Source: Candidatus Marinamargulisbacteria bacterium SCGC AG-343-D04
GTDB taxonomy: Bacteria > Margulisbacteria > Marinamargulisbacteria > GCA-2716485 > GCA-002719695
Reading direction: 5' to 3'
Length of the DNA: 37,786 nt
NCBI GenBank assembly: GCA_003265885.1
Contig: QFBQ01000012.1
Coordinates: 1-37,786, forward strand
Of this stretch, positions 7,695 to 16,140 are shown one piece after another (positions within the stretch are counted from its first letter, which is position 1; each line of letters opens with the position of its first letter). Made by a program: the position numbers and the translations under genes. Under the pieces are notes generated by a model that was given only the letters and a program-made list of their open reading frames with translations, was not told the DNA's origin and did no database searches.

Positions 7695-8803
7695 TGTTTT
7701 CTGAGATTTTTTCTGAATCAGATCATATTGAAAAGGTAAGCAGGTCTCTTTTAGTGACAGATCAGGAGATAAGGCGTTGCTTGTCTCAATCTTCTTTTTC
7801 TGTGCATGATTTAGTGTATTTATTGTCTCCTGCAGCGAAACCTTATCTTGAGCAGTTGGCTCAACGTTCGGTGATGATTACCCGGCAACGATTTGGGAAT
7901 GTGATGCAATTATTTGTTCCGCTATATTTATCCAATGAATGTTATAACCAGTGTACTTACTGTGGATTTAGTATGGAACATGATTATGAACGGGTGACGC
8001 TTAATGATGAGCAAATTGTGAAGGAAGCTCAGTATTTATCGAATAAGGGTTTTCAACATATTTTGTTGCTTACAGGAGAATCTCCTAAAAAAGTAGGTGT
8101 TGATTATATTTCACATGCGATTTCATTGATTCGACCTTATTTTTCGTCTATTGGAATAGAGGTGCAGCCATTGAGTTTACAGGGATATACATCGTTGATG
8201 GAATCTGGAATGGATAGTTTGACCTTGTATCAGGAAACCTATCATACGGAAACTTATTCAAAGGTGCATGTCTCAGGCCTTAAACGAAACTATGGAAACA
8301 GGTTGAATGCTGTTGAGCATGCAGCAGAGGCTGGTGTATATAAAATTAATATAGGGGCTCTTTTAGGGCTCTATGATTGGCGTTTTGATGCTCTTTCGTT
8401 GGCATCTCATTTACATTATTTACAAAAAAAATATTGGAAAGTGAAGTATGGGGTATCTTTCCCTCGTATACAGGAGATGTATGGAAAATTTTTGAATCAT
8501 TACCCTGTATCGGATTCTGACTTGGTACAATTGATTTGTGCCTTTCGTTGTGTCTTTCCAGATTTAACCATCACCTTATCTACACGTGAGTCGGCAGAGT
8601 TTAGAGATCAGGTTATTCCTCTAGGTGTATCTATGGTATCTGCGGAGTCAAATACCTCACCTGGGGGCTATACACAATGTGACGCAGAAGAACAATTTTC
8701 TATACATGATACACGATCTTTAACCGATATTTGTGAAATGTTAACAACGAAACAACTGGAACCTATGTTTAAAGACTGGGATCGTGAGTATGTTCGGGGC
8801 TAA
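7694..8803 (+). CDS. thiH: 2-iminoacetate synthase ThiH (radical SAM tyrosine lyase)
   Basis: Cleaves tyrosine to dehydroglycine and p-cresol, supplying the glycine-derived part of the thiazole to ThiG. The 369 residues contain the radical-SAM cluster motif CX3CX2C (Cys83, Cys87, Cys90) and the ThiH C-terminal signature ending KDWD. I start it at the ATG overlapping the thiG stop; a longer frame from 7643 exists but would lie inside thiG. Use of ThiH rather than the oxygen-dependent glycine oxidase ThiO suggests thiazole synthesis that works without oxygen. Confidence 0.95.
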   Translation: MFSEIFSESDHIEKVSRSLLVTDQEIRRCLSQSSFSVHDLVYLLSPAAKPYLEQLAQRSVMITRQRFGNVMQLFVPLYLSNECYNQCTYCGFSMEHDYERVTLNDEQIVKEAQYLSNKGFQHILLLTGESPKKVGVDYISHAISLIRPYFSSIGIEVQPLSLQGYTSLMESGMDSLTLYQETYHTETYSKVHVSGLKRNYGNRLNAVEHAAEAGVYKINIGALLGLYDWRFDALSLASHLHYLQKKYWKVKYGVSFPRIQEMYGKFLNHYPVSDSDLVQLICAFRCVFPDLTITLSTRESAEFRDQVIPLGVSMVSAESNTSPGGYTQCDAEEQFSIHDTRSLTDICEMLTTKQLEPMFKDWDREYVRG

Positions 8804-8947
8804 GATTTGGAACGTATGTTTTTTGAGAAATTTTTGAATTTACCATTCTAGTAGATTCTTTATTTCATATCCTTGGCAAGTTTCTTTACATTTTTTTGCT
8901 TAAGGAGTTTTGTCGTTGGTGTAACTTTCAAGTGTATTGGGGCGGAG

Positions 8948-8987
8948 TATAAGTTATCTCTCGGTGTTTTCTGTGAGGCGACTTATA
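8948..8987. other. Strong imperfect hairpin in the thiH-AlbA_2 convergent gap
   Basis: tataagttatctc (8948-8960) pairs with gaggcgacttata (8975-8987): 12 of 13 positions pair counting G-T, with a 14-base loop. It sits in a 204-base stretch (8804-9007) with no convincing gene. Neither strand has a T-run after the stem, so it is not a standard intrinsic terminator; a structured RNA or a 3'-end stabiliser is possible. Confidence 0.4.
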
Positions 8988-9007
8988 GGCCATTAAAGCC
9001 ATTTTGT

Positions 9008-9841
9008 TTATATGAAACTTTGCTGTTCTTGCGTATTCAGCACATAACAGGTGCTTCTGCCTAATCCTTGTGAAGAAATGAGTTTTTTATCTACGAGATC
9101 TACTAATTCTAAATGAGCTGTTTTATGAGAGACATTGAATAACTCTCTATAAGCCTTGTTTTTAATGGAGCTGTGTTGGGCGATATGAGCTAATGCTTTT
9201 TGTTGACGGGTATTAAGATTATGTTCAGGGGTTACGATTGGATAATCAGTGTTGTTGGAGTTAATAACTTTTTCTTGCTTTACGTCTTCTTTTTCTAACT
9301 CTTTTTTTTCTGATGAAGGGCTACTTTCTTTAGTAGTTAAAAATTCTAATTCGTCGGTTATTTTATCTAGGTCTTCTTGTTTATAATTAATTGATTCTTC
9401 TTCTTCGTTGATATTAGATGTGTTGTCGCTATCTTTATTGAAAATAAAATCATTTACATTGTTTTTTTCCATAATAGATAAATTGGTCTTGTCTAAGTTG
9501 AGTACATAGCATTTGTTTTTGTAGTAATAGGGTTTTTTTTCGGTATTTAAAATAGAGATAATGGCAACACTGTTTTCGTTTTTTTCAAGGAATTTAATGT
9601 CAATTTCAGGTTTAGGGCTACAATATGAATTGATGAGGTTATTTAACCATTGTCGCGTTAATGTTGTACCTCGGAGGTGATAGTTTTTGATATCAAATCC
9701 AATGATAATATCTCCACCTTTTGTATTGGCCATAGCTGTTAGAGTGGGACCTAAGTGGTCTTCAGATTCAATCGAAGGAAAAAATTTGGATGTATAGCTT
9801 TCCCCTTCTTTAATGACAGATAAAAAATCTTCCCAGACCAT
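9008..9841 (-). CDS. AlbA_2/Schlafen-type putative DNA-binding protein with C-terminal winged helix
   Basis: Likely transcriptional regulator or nucleic-acid-binding protein. Residues about 1-125 carry the AlbA_2 (Schlafen AAA_4-like) pattern: an acidic start, then Ala-Asn-Thr-Lys-Gly-Gly-Asp-Ile-Ile-Ile-Gly (38-48). Residues about 135-205 are a low-complexity Glu/Lys/Ser/Asn linker. The last 70 residues look like a winged helix-turn-helix (QQKALAHI, then TAHLELVDLVDKKLI), as in many AlbA_2 regulators. The frame extends upstream to 9880, but a TTGATT-17-TATAAT promoter ends 7 bases before the ATG at 9841, and domain homology begins there, so I use 9841 (277 residues). Target genes are unknown; purD is divergent. 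Confidence 0.75.
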   Translation of the reverse strand: MVWEDFLSVIKEGESYTSKFFPSIESEDHLGPTLTAMANTKGGDIIIGFDIKNYHLRGTTLTRQWLNNLINSYCSPKPEIDIKFLEKNENSVAIISILNTEKKPYYYKNKCYVLNLDKTNLSIMEKNNVNDFIFNKDSDNTSNINEEEESINYKQEDLDKITDELEFLTTKESSPSSEKKELEKEDVKQEKVINSNNTDYPIVTPEHNLNTRQQKALAHIAQHSSIKNKAYRELFNVSHKTAHLELVDLVDKKLISSQGLGRSTCYVLNTQEQQSFI

Positions 9842-9848
9842 GGTTATG

Positions 9849-9877
9849 ATTATAATTTTATTCATATATAAAATCAA
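9849..9877 (-). promoter_or_regulatory. Promoter of the AlbA_2 gene, leaderless configuration
   Basis: Minus strand: -35 TTGATT (9872-9877), a 17-base spacer, and -10 TATAAT (9849-9854), then 7 bases to the ATG at 9841. It decides the start codon, since the two upstream alternatives (9880 GTG, 9865 ATG) lie within or before the promoter. Confidence 0.65.
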
Positions 9878-9915
9878 CACCTAAATCATAACATTTGGGT
9901 ATATTTGCAAGAATG

Positions 9916-9943
9916 TTGACGAGTGTCTTTTGTTAATGATAAA
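9916..9943 (+). promoter_or_regulatory. Predicted purD promoter, start codon at or near the transcript start
   Basis: -35 TTGACG (9916-9921), a 16-base spacer, and -10 GATAAA (9938-9943), then 8 bases to the purD ATG. No ribosome site is visible upstream of the ATG. Confidence 0.5.
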
Positions 9944-9951
9944 GTCGGTTT

Positions 9952-11223
9952 ATGAAGATTCTCATCATTGGTTCAGGCGGACGTGAACATAGTATTGGGT
10001 TACGCTTAAAGCAGCAAGGTTCTGATGAATTGTACTTTGCTCCGGGAAATGCGGGTACTGCATCAATTGGAACGAATGTACCTATTTCAGATAGTGATAC
10101 ATCATCACTTCTTCAATTTGCTCAGAAAGAAAGTATAGACCTGACAGTAGTAGGCCCAGAGGCTCCTTTGGTATTAGGTATTGTAGACCAATTTGAAGAC
10201 GCGGGATTAAAAATAGTGGGACCTAATAAGATTGCGGCCCAGTTGGAAGGGTCTAAGCAATGGGCCAAAGACTTGATGATTCGTTATGATATCCCTACCG
10301 CATCTTATGAGGTTTTTACAGAATATTCGAGTGCTTTGGATTATGTGCAGAACGTAGATTCTTTTCCTATTGTTATTAAGGCAGATGGTTTGGCTGCGGG
10401 TAAAGGGGTGACGATTGCTGCTGATGTAGCAATGGCAGAACAGGCGTTAAAAGACTGTCTCTGTGATCATAAATTTAAGGATGCGGGTCAAAAGGTGGTG
10501 ATTGAGTCTTTTTTAGAAGGTGAAGAAGCGTCTATTTTTGCCTTTACAGATGGAGAGACCTTTTTACCTATGTTGCCGGCACAAGATCATAAAGCTGCTC
10601 TTGATGGAGATAAAGGTCCTAATACGGGAGGTATGGGTGCGTATTGCCCTGCCCCACTTGTGACCTCTGATATTTATGAGAAGGTGAATGAACGGGTTTT
10701 TTCAAGGTTATTACAGGCATTTAAATCAGAAGGTGTTGAGTATAAAGGGATTATTTATGCGGGGTTGATGATAGATTCGGATGGCGATCCGTATGTTGTT
10801 GAGTTTAATGCACGTTTTGGAGATCCGGAAACACAGGTGGTCTTACCGTTATTACAGACGTCTTTATGTGATATTTTTATGGATATTGCGGAGGGGTCTT
10901 TATCATCACGTCGTTTGGAATGGTCTGATGAAAGTACGGTCTGTGTTGTTCTTGCTTCTGGAGGATACCCGGGAGCGTATGAGAAGGATAAGACTCTTGG
11001 AGGGTTAGATTCGTGTGATGATAATGAATCAGTTCATATTGTTCATGCCGGAACAAAGCAGTCTGGAGATCATATTGTGACATCTGGGGGACGAGTGCTT
11101 GGAGTGCTTGCATCTTCGTCGTCTTTGAAAGAGGCTATCGATCATGCTTATGATGCTATTGATCATATTACGTTTGAAAATAAATATTTTAGACGAGATA
11201 TTGGGTTTAAAGCATTACGATAA
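9952..11223 (+). CDS. purD: Phosphoribosylamine-glycine ligase PurD
   Basis: Second step of de novo purine synthesis: ATP-dependent joining of phosphoribosylamine and glycine to GAR. The 423 residues are normal length. Visible marks are the N-terminal IIGSGGREHS, the ATP-grasp lysine region VIKADGLAAGKGV (about 142-154), the GARS signature FGDPETQ (about 288-294), and a C-terminal domain with HAGTK. No other purine gene is adjacent. It converges on trmB with a 9-base overlap. Confidence 0.97.
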   Translation: MKILIIGSGGREHSIGLRLKQQGSDELYFAPGNAGTASIGTNVPISDSDTSSLLQFAQKESIDLTVVGPEAPLVLGIVDQFEDAGLKIVGPNKIAAQLEGSKQWAKDLMIRYDIPTASYEVFTEYSSALDYVQNVDSFPIVIKADGLAAGKGVTIAADVAMAEQALKDCLCDHKFKDAGQKVVIESFLEGEEASIFAFTDGETFLPMLPAQDHKAALDGDKGPNTGGMGAYCPAPLVTSDIYEKVNERVFSRLLQAFKSEGVEYKGIIYAGLMIDSDGDPYVVEFNARFGDPETQVVLPLLQTSLCDIFMDIAEGSLSSRRLEWSDESTVCVVLASGGYPGAYEKDKTLGGLDSCDDNESVHIVHAGTKQSGDHIVTSGGRVLGVLASSSSLKEAIDHAYDAIDHITFENKYFRRDIGFKALR

Positions 11224-11817
11224 GGTAAAGGTTGCGTAGTTTAATACTCTGTTGTCTTTTTTGCTAAAATTATGCCAATGACTTTTATAATGCGTGTTCC
11301 AAAATGGGTGATCTTTTTCTTTTTTGAAAGCTGTTGAAACAGAAATACTCTCTACCATATCTTCCCATAAAGCTTCAACATCTGTAGAGAGATGGAGTTG
11401 ACCATCTGCTTTAAGTTTTTGTTGAGCAAGGCTTAAAAAGCTTTGATTGACGACTCTTCGTTTGTGATGTCTTTTTTTAAACCAAGGATCTGGGTGGAAA
11501 ATAAAGAGGTTATCTATGGATTTATCAGGAAGGGCATCTTCCATAAAGATAGTTCCATTGCCATGAAAAATATGGGCATTTTCTATATTTTCTTTATGGA
11601 GATTGCGTTGTAGTTGGTCGACAATTTGTTTTCGGACTTCTATGCCTAGAAGTGTTCGTTTAGGATGTTCTGATGCCCAATATCGTAGAAACACTCCCTT
11701 CCCAAAGCCTATTTCTACATCGCATCCATCTGTGTTGTTCATGATAGAGTTTAGATCAACCGTATCAAAACGATGGATCATGTTTAGTGGATTAGTATGT
11801 GTTCGTACTCTTTTCAT
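11215..11817 (-). CDS. trmB: tRNA (guanine-N7)-methyltransferase TrmB
   Basis: SAM-dependent enzyme that methylates G46 in the variable loop of tRNAs. The 200 residues have the SAM motif VEIGFGKG (34-41), the acidic end of strand 2 (LGIEVRK), and the catalytic stretch HPDPWFKKRHHKRR (108-121), diagnostic of the family. Length is slightly short but complete. Its first 26 bases overlap the end of the hydrolase gene upstream, so the two are probably co-transcribed. It meets purD tail to tail. Confidence 0.95.
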   Translation of the reverse strand: MKRVRTHTNPLNMIHRFDTVDLNSIMNNTDGCDVEIGFGKGVFLRYWASEHPKRTLLGIEVRKQIVDQLQRNLHKENIENAHIFHGNGTIFMEDALPDKSIDNLFIFHPDPWFKKRHHKRRVVNQSFLSLAQQKLKADGQLHLSTDVEALWEDMVESISVSTAFKKEKDHPFWNTHYKSHWHNFSKKDNRVLNYATFTLS

Positions 11818-12547
11818 AGTGTGAATTATAATGTTTCATGATGAAAAGGTTAATATCTTGATTAAAAGAATGCTTACTGTACCAGAACCATTTCTTTTTA
11901 ACGTTGTACTTTTTGTAGGAGATGTTTTTAAAATGTTTACGTAACAAATGGTATAGTCTTTTTTGATTTTGAACTCTCCACTGGACATCATTTACAAATA
12001 AAAAATAGAGAGGGATATCGGAATGTATGATGGGGTTTAAGAGAAAAAAGTCTTTTGATAAATAGCCTTTGTTGTTTATGAAAATAGGTGCAATACAAGA
12101 AATAGAGGCTACACCTGTTATTTTTTGGCTTGCTAAAATATTCATGAAGGCTCCCTCAGATATGCCAATTAAATGAATATTATTTTTTTGAACATATTTT
12201 TTTTGTTTGATGGTGTTAATGACACCGGTAATGGCATTTACTTTTCTATATCGTTCTAGAGGGATGACGGTGACGAAGCCTTTTTGAGTGTAATGAGCGG
12301 CAATGTCTTTAAGATTATAGTCTAATTTTTCTGCTAATTTTTGCCCGGCCCAATCGTAAAACTCGTCATAGCTGTAAATAATTACAGGGAAAGGGCCTTT
12401 TCCTTTTGGAATACCTAATATGGCTTTAAAACTTCCTAGATATTCGTAACGAATTTGAGAGGTTTTGATTGGTGTTTTAGCTTCTATAAATGATACACTT
12501 AGTAGAGTTAAAAAAAGTAAACTATATAAAAGTAATATTCTTTTCAT
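11792..12547 (-). CDS. Secreted alpha/beta-hydrolase, dienelactone-hydrolase-like
   Basis: Putative exported esterase or related hydrolase of 251 residues. Residues 1-23 form a clear signal peptide (basic start, Leu-rich core, then Glu-Ala-Lys). The alpha/beta-hydrolase nucleophile elbow is Gly-Ile-Ser130-Glu-Gly; plausible partners are Asp187 in a Val-Asn-Asp loop and His226 near the C terminus. An SD-like AGGA precedes the ATG by about 8 bases. It is basic (many Lys) towards the C terminus. The substrate is unknown. It overlaps trmB by 26 bases and is divergent from the ABC exporter, with 47 bases between them. Confidence 0.65.
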   Translation of the reverse strand: MKRILLLYSLLFLTLLSVSFIEAKTPIKTSQIRYEYLGSFKAILGIPKGKGPFPVIIYSYDEFYDWAGQKLAEKLDYNLKDIAAHYTQKGFVTVIPLERYRKVNAITGVINTIKQKKYVQKNNIHLIGISEGAFMNILASQKITGVASISCIAPIFINNKGYLSKDFFLLNPIIHSDIPLYFLFVNDVQWRVQNQKRLYHLLRKHFKNISYKKYNVKKKWFWYSKHSFNQDINLFIMKHYNSHYEKSTNTY

Positions 12548-12568
12548 TAGTTTTCCTGTGAGATACGG

Positions 12569-12574
12569 TATAAT
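12569..12574 (+). promoter_or_regulatory. -10 element upstream of the ABC exporter operon
   Basis: Perfect TATAAT, 20 bases before the ATG at 12595, giving a leader of about 14 bases with an AAGGG ribosome site. No good -35 is seen. Confidence 0.4.
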
Positions 12575-12594
12575 TTAAACATAAGGGCATTTAA

Positions 12595-14310
12595 ATGATA
12601 AGGTTTATTAAAAAGTATGCATTAAAATATTGGATTTACTATGCTGCTGGTTTTATTGCCTTAGTGTTGACCAACTATATTTCCACTGTTATTCCTTTAA
12701 AAATTAAAACGGCTATTGATTTGCTTTCTCAAGCGGGCGAGTTTTCTCTTATTAAAGGTGTGTTAGTTCAGGTTATATATTTGGCATTGATTCTAGCGTT
12801 AACACGGACATTATCTCGATTGTTTATTTTTTATCCGGGCAGATTTGTAGAACATGATTTACGTAATGATCTCTTTAAGCATTTATTGGGCTTATCTGCT
12901 TCTTTTTATAGAAAAAATAAAATTGGAGATCTTATTTCTCGGATGATTAATGATATACAAAGTTTGCGAGCAAATGCAGCACTTGGTTTTTTGCATATTG
13001 TGAACACAGTGATGATTTATTCTTTTGTTATCTATCAGATGGTTATGATTCATTCTGTCTTAACGTTTTGGATTTTGTTACCTATTCCCATCTTGATGTT
13101 TTTTGTGTGGAGTTTTGTGAGGTATATGTATAAATATGTGCGTCAGCGGCAGCAAGAGTTGGGTGATTTCACTAATTTTTTTCTTGATATGTTTTCATCG
13201 ATTAGAGTTGTTAAAACGGCTGTAGCTGAAAAGGCAGTATTGAATTTATTTGATAAGAAAAATGATAGATACTTTAAAACGAATATTTTATTAGCTCGGA
13301 TTAGATCTGGGATGTTTCCCTTTATTGGAATTATAGGGAGTGTTGGGTATATGATTCTTTTGCTTGTGGGGGGCAGATTGATGATTGATGGACATTTAAC
13401 GGTAGGAGAATTTGTGGCTATGGGGTCCTATATTACTCTGTTAAGTTGGCCTACGGCTTCTATGGCCTGGATTATTAATATTATTCAACGAGGAAAAGTT
13501 GCGTGGGAGAGAATTGAATCTATTCTATTAAAGACATCAGATTTTAAGGGTGCAAGACCTTTGAGAGAGTCTTCTACATATGACTTGTCCTTACGAAATC
13601 TTTCCTTTAATTATAATGATGGAAGTGGCTTTGAATTACGAGATATTTCCTTGTCTATTAAAGCTGGGCAGGTTATTGGCCTTTTTGGCCCTTCGGGATC
13701 TGGGAAGACTAGCTTGCTTAATGTTATTGCAGGCTTAGAGAAGGTTTCGGATGATAGTTTTTTGGTGAATGGGAGATGTCTTAATGGTTTAGATATTCGC
13801 TCTTATTATCAGAGGGTTGGATGGGTTTCTCAGAATCCTTTTTTATTTTCGTCATCTATTTCCAAAAATATTTCTTTTCAGGACCAGAAAGATGATGTTG
13901 AGATTTTACCTTTTTCTGAACTTGCATGTGTAGATCAAGATGTTCATGGCTTTACACAGAAGTATGATACGGTTATTGGTGAGAAAGGAGTGATACTATC
14001 TGGGGGACAAAAATCTCGATTGGCTTTATCTCGTGCCTATTATAAGCAGGCTTCTATTCTGATTTTAGATGACGTTTTATCTGCAGTGGATCATGATACA
14101 GAGAAAAAAATGATAGACCGTTTGTTATCACAAAAGAAGCCGAATCAAACGATTATTATTGTATCTCATCGTATTTCTGCACTGGTTTCTTGTGATACTG
14201 TTTTTGTGATGAAAGAGGGACAGATTATGGATTCAGGGTCTCATGAAGAGCTTATAGAAAAAGATGATTTATATAAATATACGTGGTCGTATCAGCAAAA
14301 ATTTGAGTAG
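12595..14310 (+). CDS. ABC exporter half-transporter, subunit with degenerate ATPase site
   Basis: Type IV ABC exporter half: six membrane helices (about 1-310), then a nucleotide-binding domain. Walker A is GPSGSGKT (365-372) and the signature LSGGQ (468-472) is canonical. After Walker B the catalytic Glu is replaced by Asp493 (Leu-Asp-Asp). With the next gene this gives one dead and one live ATP site, the hallmark of heterodimeric exporters such as TM287/288, BmrCD, TmrAB and MdlAB. The substrate (lipid or drug) cannot be told from sequence. The start has a short SD; the partner follows after 11 bases. Confidence 0.9.
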   Translation: MIRFIKKYALKYWIYYAAGFIALVLTNYISTVIPLKIKTAIDLLSQAGEFSLIKGVLVQVIYLALILALTRTLSRLFIFYPGRFVEHDLRNDLFKHLLGLSASFYRKNKIGDLISRMINDIQSLRANAALGFLHIVNTVMIYSFVIYQMVMIHSVLTFWILLPIPILMFFVWSFVRYMYKYVRQRQQELGDFTNFFLDMFSSIRVVKTAVAEKAVLNLFDKKNDRYFKTNILLARIRSGMFPFIGIIGSVGYMILLLVGGRLMIDGHLTVGEFVAMGSYITLLSWPTASMAWIINIIQRGKVAWERIESILLKTSDFKGARPLRESSTYDLSLRNLSFNYNDGSGFELRDISLSIKAGQVIGLFGPSGSGKTSLLNVIAGLEKVSDDSFLVNGRCLNGLDIRSYYQRVGWVSQNPFLFSSSISKNISFQDQKDDVEILPFSELACVDQDVHGFTQKYDTVIGEKGVILSGGQKSRLALSRAYYKQASILILDDVLSAVDHDTEKKMIDRLLSQKKPNQTIIIVSHRISALVSCDTVFVMKEGQIMDSGSHEELIEKDDLYKYTWSYQQKFE

Positions 14311-14321
14311 GATGATATAGA

Positions 14322-16076
14322 ATGCAGAAAGATAAAAAATATTTATTAAATTACTGGTCATATATAAAACGATATAAGTTTTTATTAGCTCTTGGTTTTT
14401 TTCTTATTCCGTTGATTTCTTTTTTTCATATTCTTCAGCCTTATTTAGTTAAAAAAGCGATTGATGATGCTATTTTGGTCAAAGATTTTGGATATTTATA
14501 TCTAATCACAGTGTTTTTTGCTGTTTGTGTTTTGTTTGATTTTATTTCTAAGACACTTCAAGGGTATATTTTTCAATACATTGGACAGAAAACCATTATG
14601 GAGATTCGACGAGATTTATTTAGTCATGTGTTGCACTTATCGTCATCTTATTACGATAAAACGCCAATTGGAGTGGTGGCTAATCGATTGACATCCGATA
14701 TGGAGTCGTTAAATGACAGCTTTGCTAGTGGGTTGGTGACCTTACTATCGGATATCTTAACCTTGGTGGGGATTATTGTAGTGATGTTTGTATTGAGCCC
14801 TAAATTGACTTTAGTGACATTGTTAATTGTCCCACCAATGATTTTTGTTGTTAATTTCTTTCGAATTAAATTGCGTTATTTTTATAACCAAATTCGGGGG
14901 CTTAGTGGAAAACTTCATGCTTATATTCAGGAAAACCTTCAAGGGGTATCTATTTTACAGGTGTTTCATCATGAAAAAGAGAGCTTTAGTGAATTTTCTG
15001 GTATTAATAATCGCTATATGAGGGCTACTTTATCATCGGTTTCTTATGATGCTATTTTGTATTCTTTAATAGAGTCTGTTAACTCTATAATGATTGCTTT
15101 GATGATTTGGTATGGATGGGGACAATATAATCAAGATTTTATTACCTTGGGCTTATTGGTTGCCTTTGTGGATTATATTCACAAGTTTTTTATGCCTTTA
15201 AAAGAGATTTCGACTAAGTTTGCTATTTTGCAGCATGCTTTAGCGGCTTTAGAGAAAATTTTTTCAACCTTTGAGATCCATAAAAATATTTCTTCAGGGC
15301 CAGCTCGTTTGGAGAGTGTTAAAGGACGTATTTTGTTTCAGGATGTTTCCTTTCAGTATCCATCTGATACGCAAAAAAAGATTTTGAATTCATTGTCCTT
15401 TCAGGTGAATCCAGGAGAAACGATTGCTTTTGTGGGGCCAACGGGATCGGGTAAAACGACTATTCTTAGGTTGTTGAGCCGATTATATGAAGGGTATGAG
15501 GGAAATATTTTTCTAGATGGTGAGGAGATAAAGCAAATAGACTTGAATGATTTAAGAGACAATATAGCGGTTGTAAATCAAGACTCTACTCTATTTTCTG
15601 ATACGATACGATTTAATATTACCTTAAATAAAGACTCTATATCTGAAGAAAAAATGATATGGGCAGCAAAACGTGTGTATATTCATGACTTTATCATGTC
15701 TTTACCTAATGGATATGACACGGTGTTGGAAAAGGGGAATCAATCGATATCGCTGGGACAAGCTCAGTTGATTTCATTTGCACGTGCCTTGGCCTCCCCT
15801 AGCCCTATCATTTTGCTGGATGAAGCAACGGCTTCAGTGGATTCATTGTTAGAATCTAAGATTCAGAAAGCCTTGCTTAAACTTTTTAAAAGTAAAACGT
15901 CTTTGGTTGTTGCTCATCGCCTGTCTACGATTAGGCATGCACAGCATATTATAGCCTTAAAAGAGGGGCAGATTGTTGAATCTGGATCTCATAGAGAGTT
16001 GTTAGCAAAGAAAGGGTTTTATTCTAATTTATATCGTATGCAATTTGCAAATAGCCTCTCTAAGTTTAAAAAGTAA
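14322..16076 (+). CDS. ABC exporter half-transporter, subunit with catalytic Walker B Glu
   Basis: Partner of the preceding gene: 584 residues, membrane domain about 1-320, then an NBD with Walker A GPTGSGKTT (372-380) and Walker B LLDE with the catalytic Glu501. Its signature is degenerate (Ile-Ser-Leu-Gly-Gln, 476-480, in place of LSGGQ). This complements the first subunit: the site using this Walker pair and the partner's intact LSGGQ is consensus, the other is degenerate. MdlB-like overall. The two genes are an operon; 64 bases separate it from gshA, where a new promoter is possible. Confidence 0.9.
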   Translation: MQKDKKYLLNYWSYIKRYKFLLALGFFLIPLISFFHILQPYLVKKAIDDAILVKDFGYLYLITVFFAVCVLFDFISKTLQGYIFQYIGQKTIMEIRRDLFSHVLHLSSSYYDKTPIGVVANRLTSDMESLNDSFASGLVTLLSDILTLVGIIVVMFVLSPKLTLVTLLIVPPMIFVVNFFRIKLRYFYNQIRGLSGKLHAYIQENLQGVSILQVFHHEKESFSEFSGINNRYMRATLSSVSYDAILYSLIESVNSIMIALMIWYGWGQYNQDFITLGLLVAFVDYIHKFFMPLKEISTKFAILQHALAALEKIFSTFEIHKNISSGPARLESVKGRILFQDVSFQYPSDTQKKILNSLSFQVNPGETIAFVGPTGSGKTTILRLLSRLYEGYEGNIFLDGEEIKQIDLNDLRDNIAVVNQDSTLFSDTIRFNITLNKDSISEEKMIWAAKRVYIHDFIMSLPNGYDTVLEKGNQSISLGQAQLISFARALASPSPIILLDEATASVDSLLESKIQKALLKLFKSKTSLVVAHRLSTIRHAQHIIALKEGQIVESGSHRELLAKKGFYSNLYRMQFANSLSKFKK

Positions 16077-16140
16077 ATAGTATGTTTATTAGCAAAGTAT
16101 GTTTTTTATGCTAATCTGTGTGGGAAAAAAGAGTTGATGT

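Noticed and set aside
8873..9064. 63-codon plus-strand frame starting with TTG
   Set aside because: Non-ATG start without a ribosome site, Phe/Cys-rich random-looking product, and it overlaps the end of the AlbA_2 gene.
15747..15764. Altered ABC signature in the second exporter subunit read as an inactivating mutation or sequence error
   Set aside because: It is matched by the Asp replacing Glu in the first subunit, the expected pattern of a heterodimer with one degenerate site.
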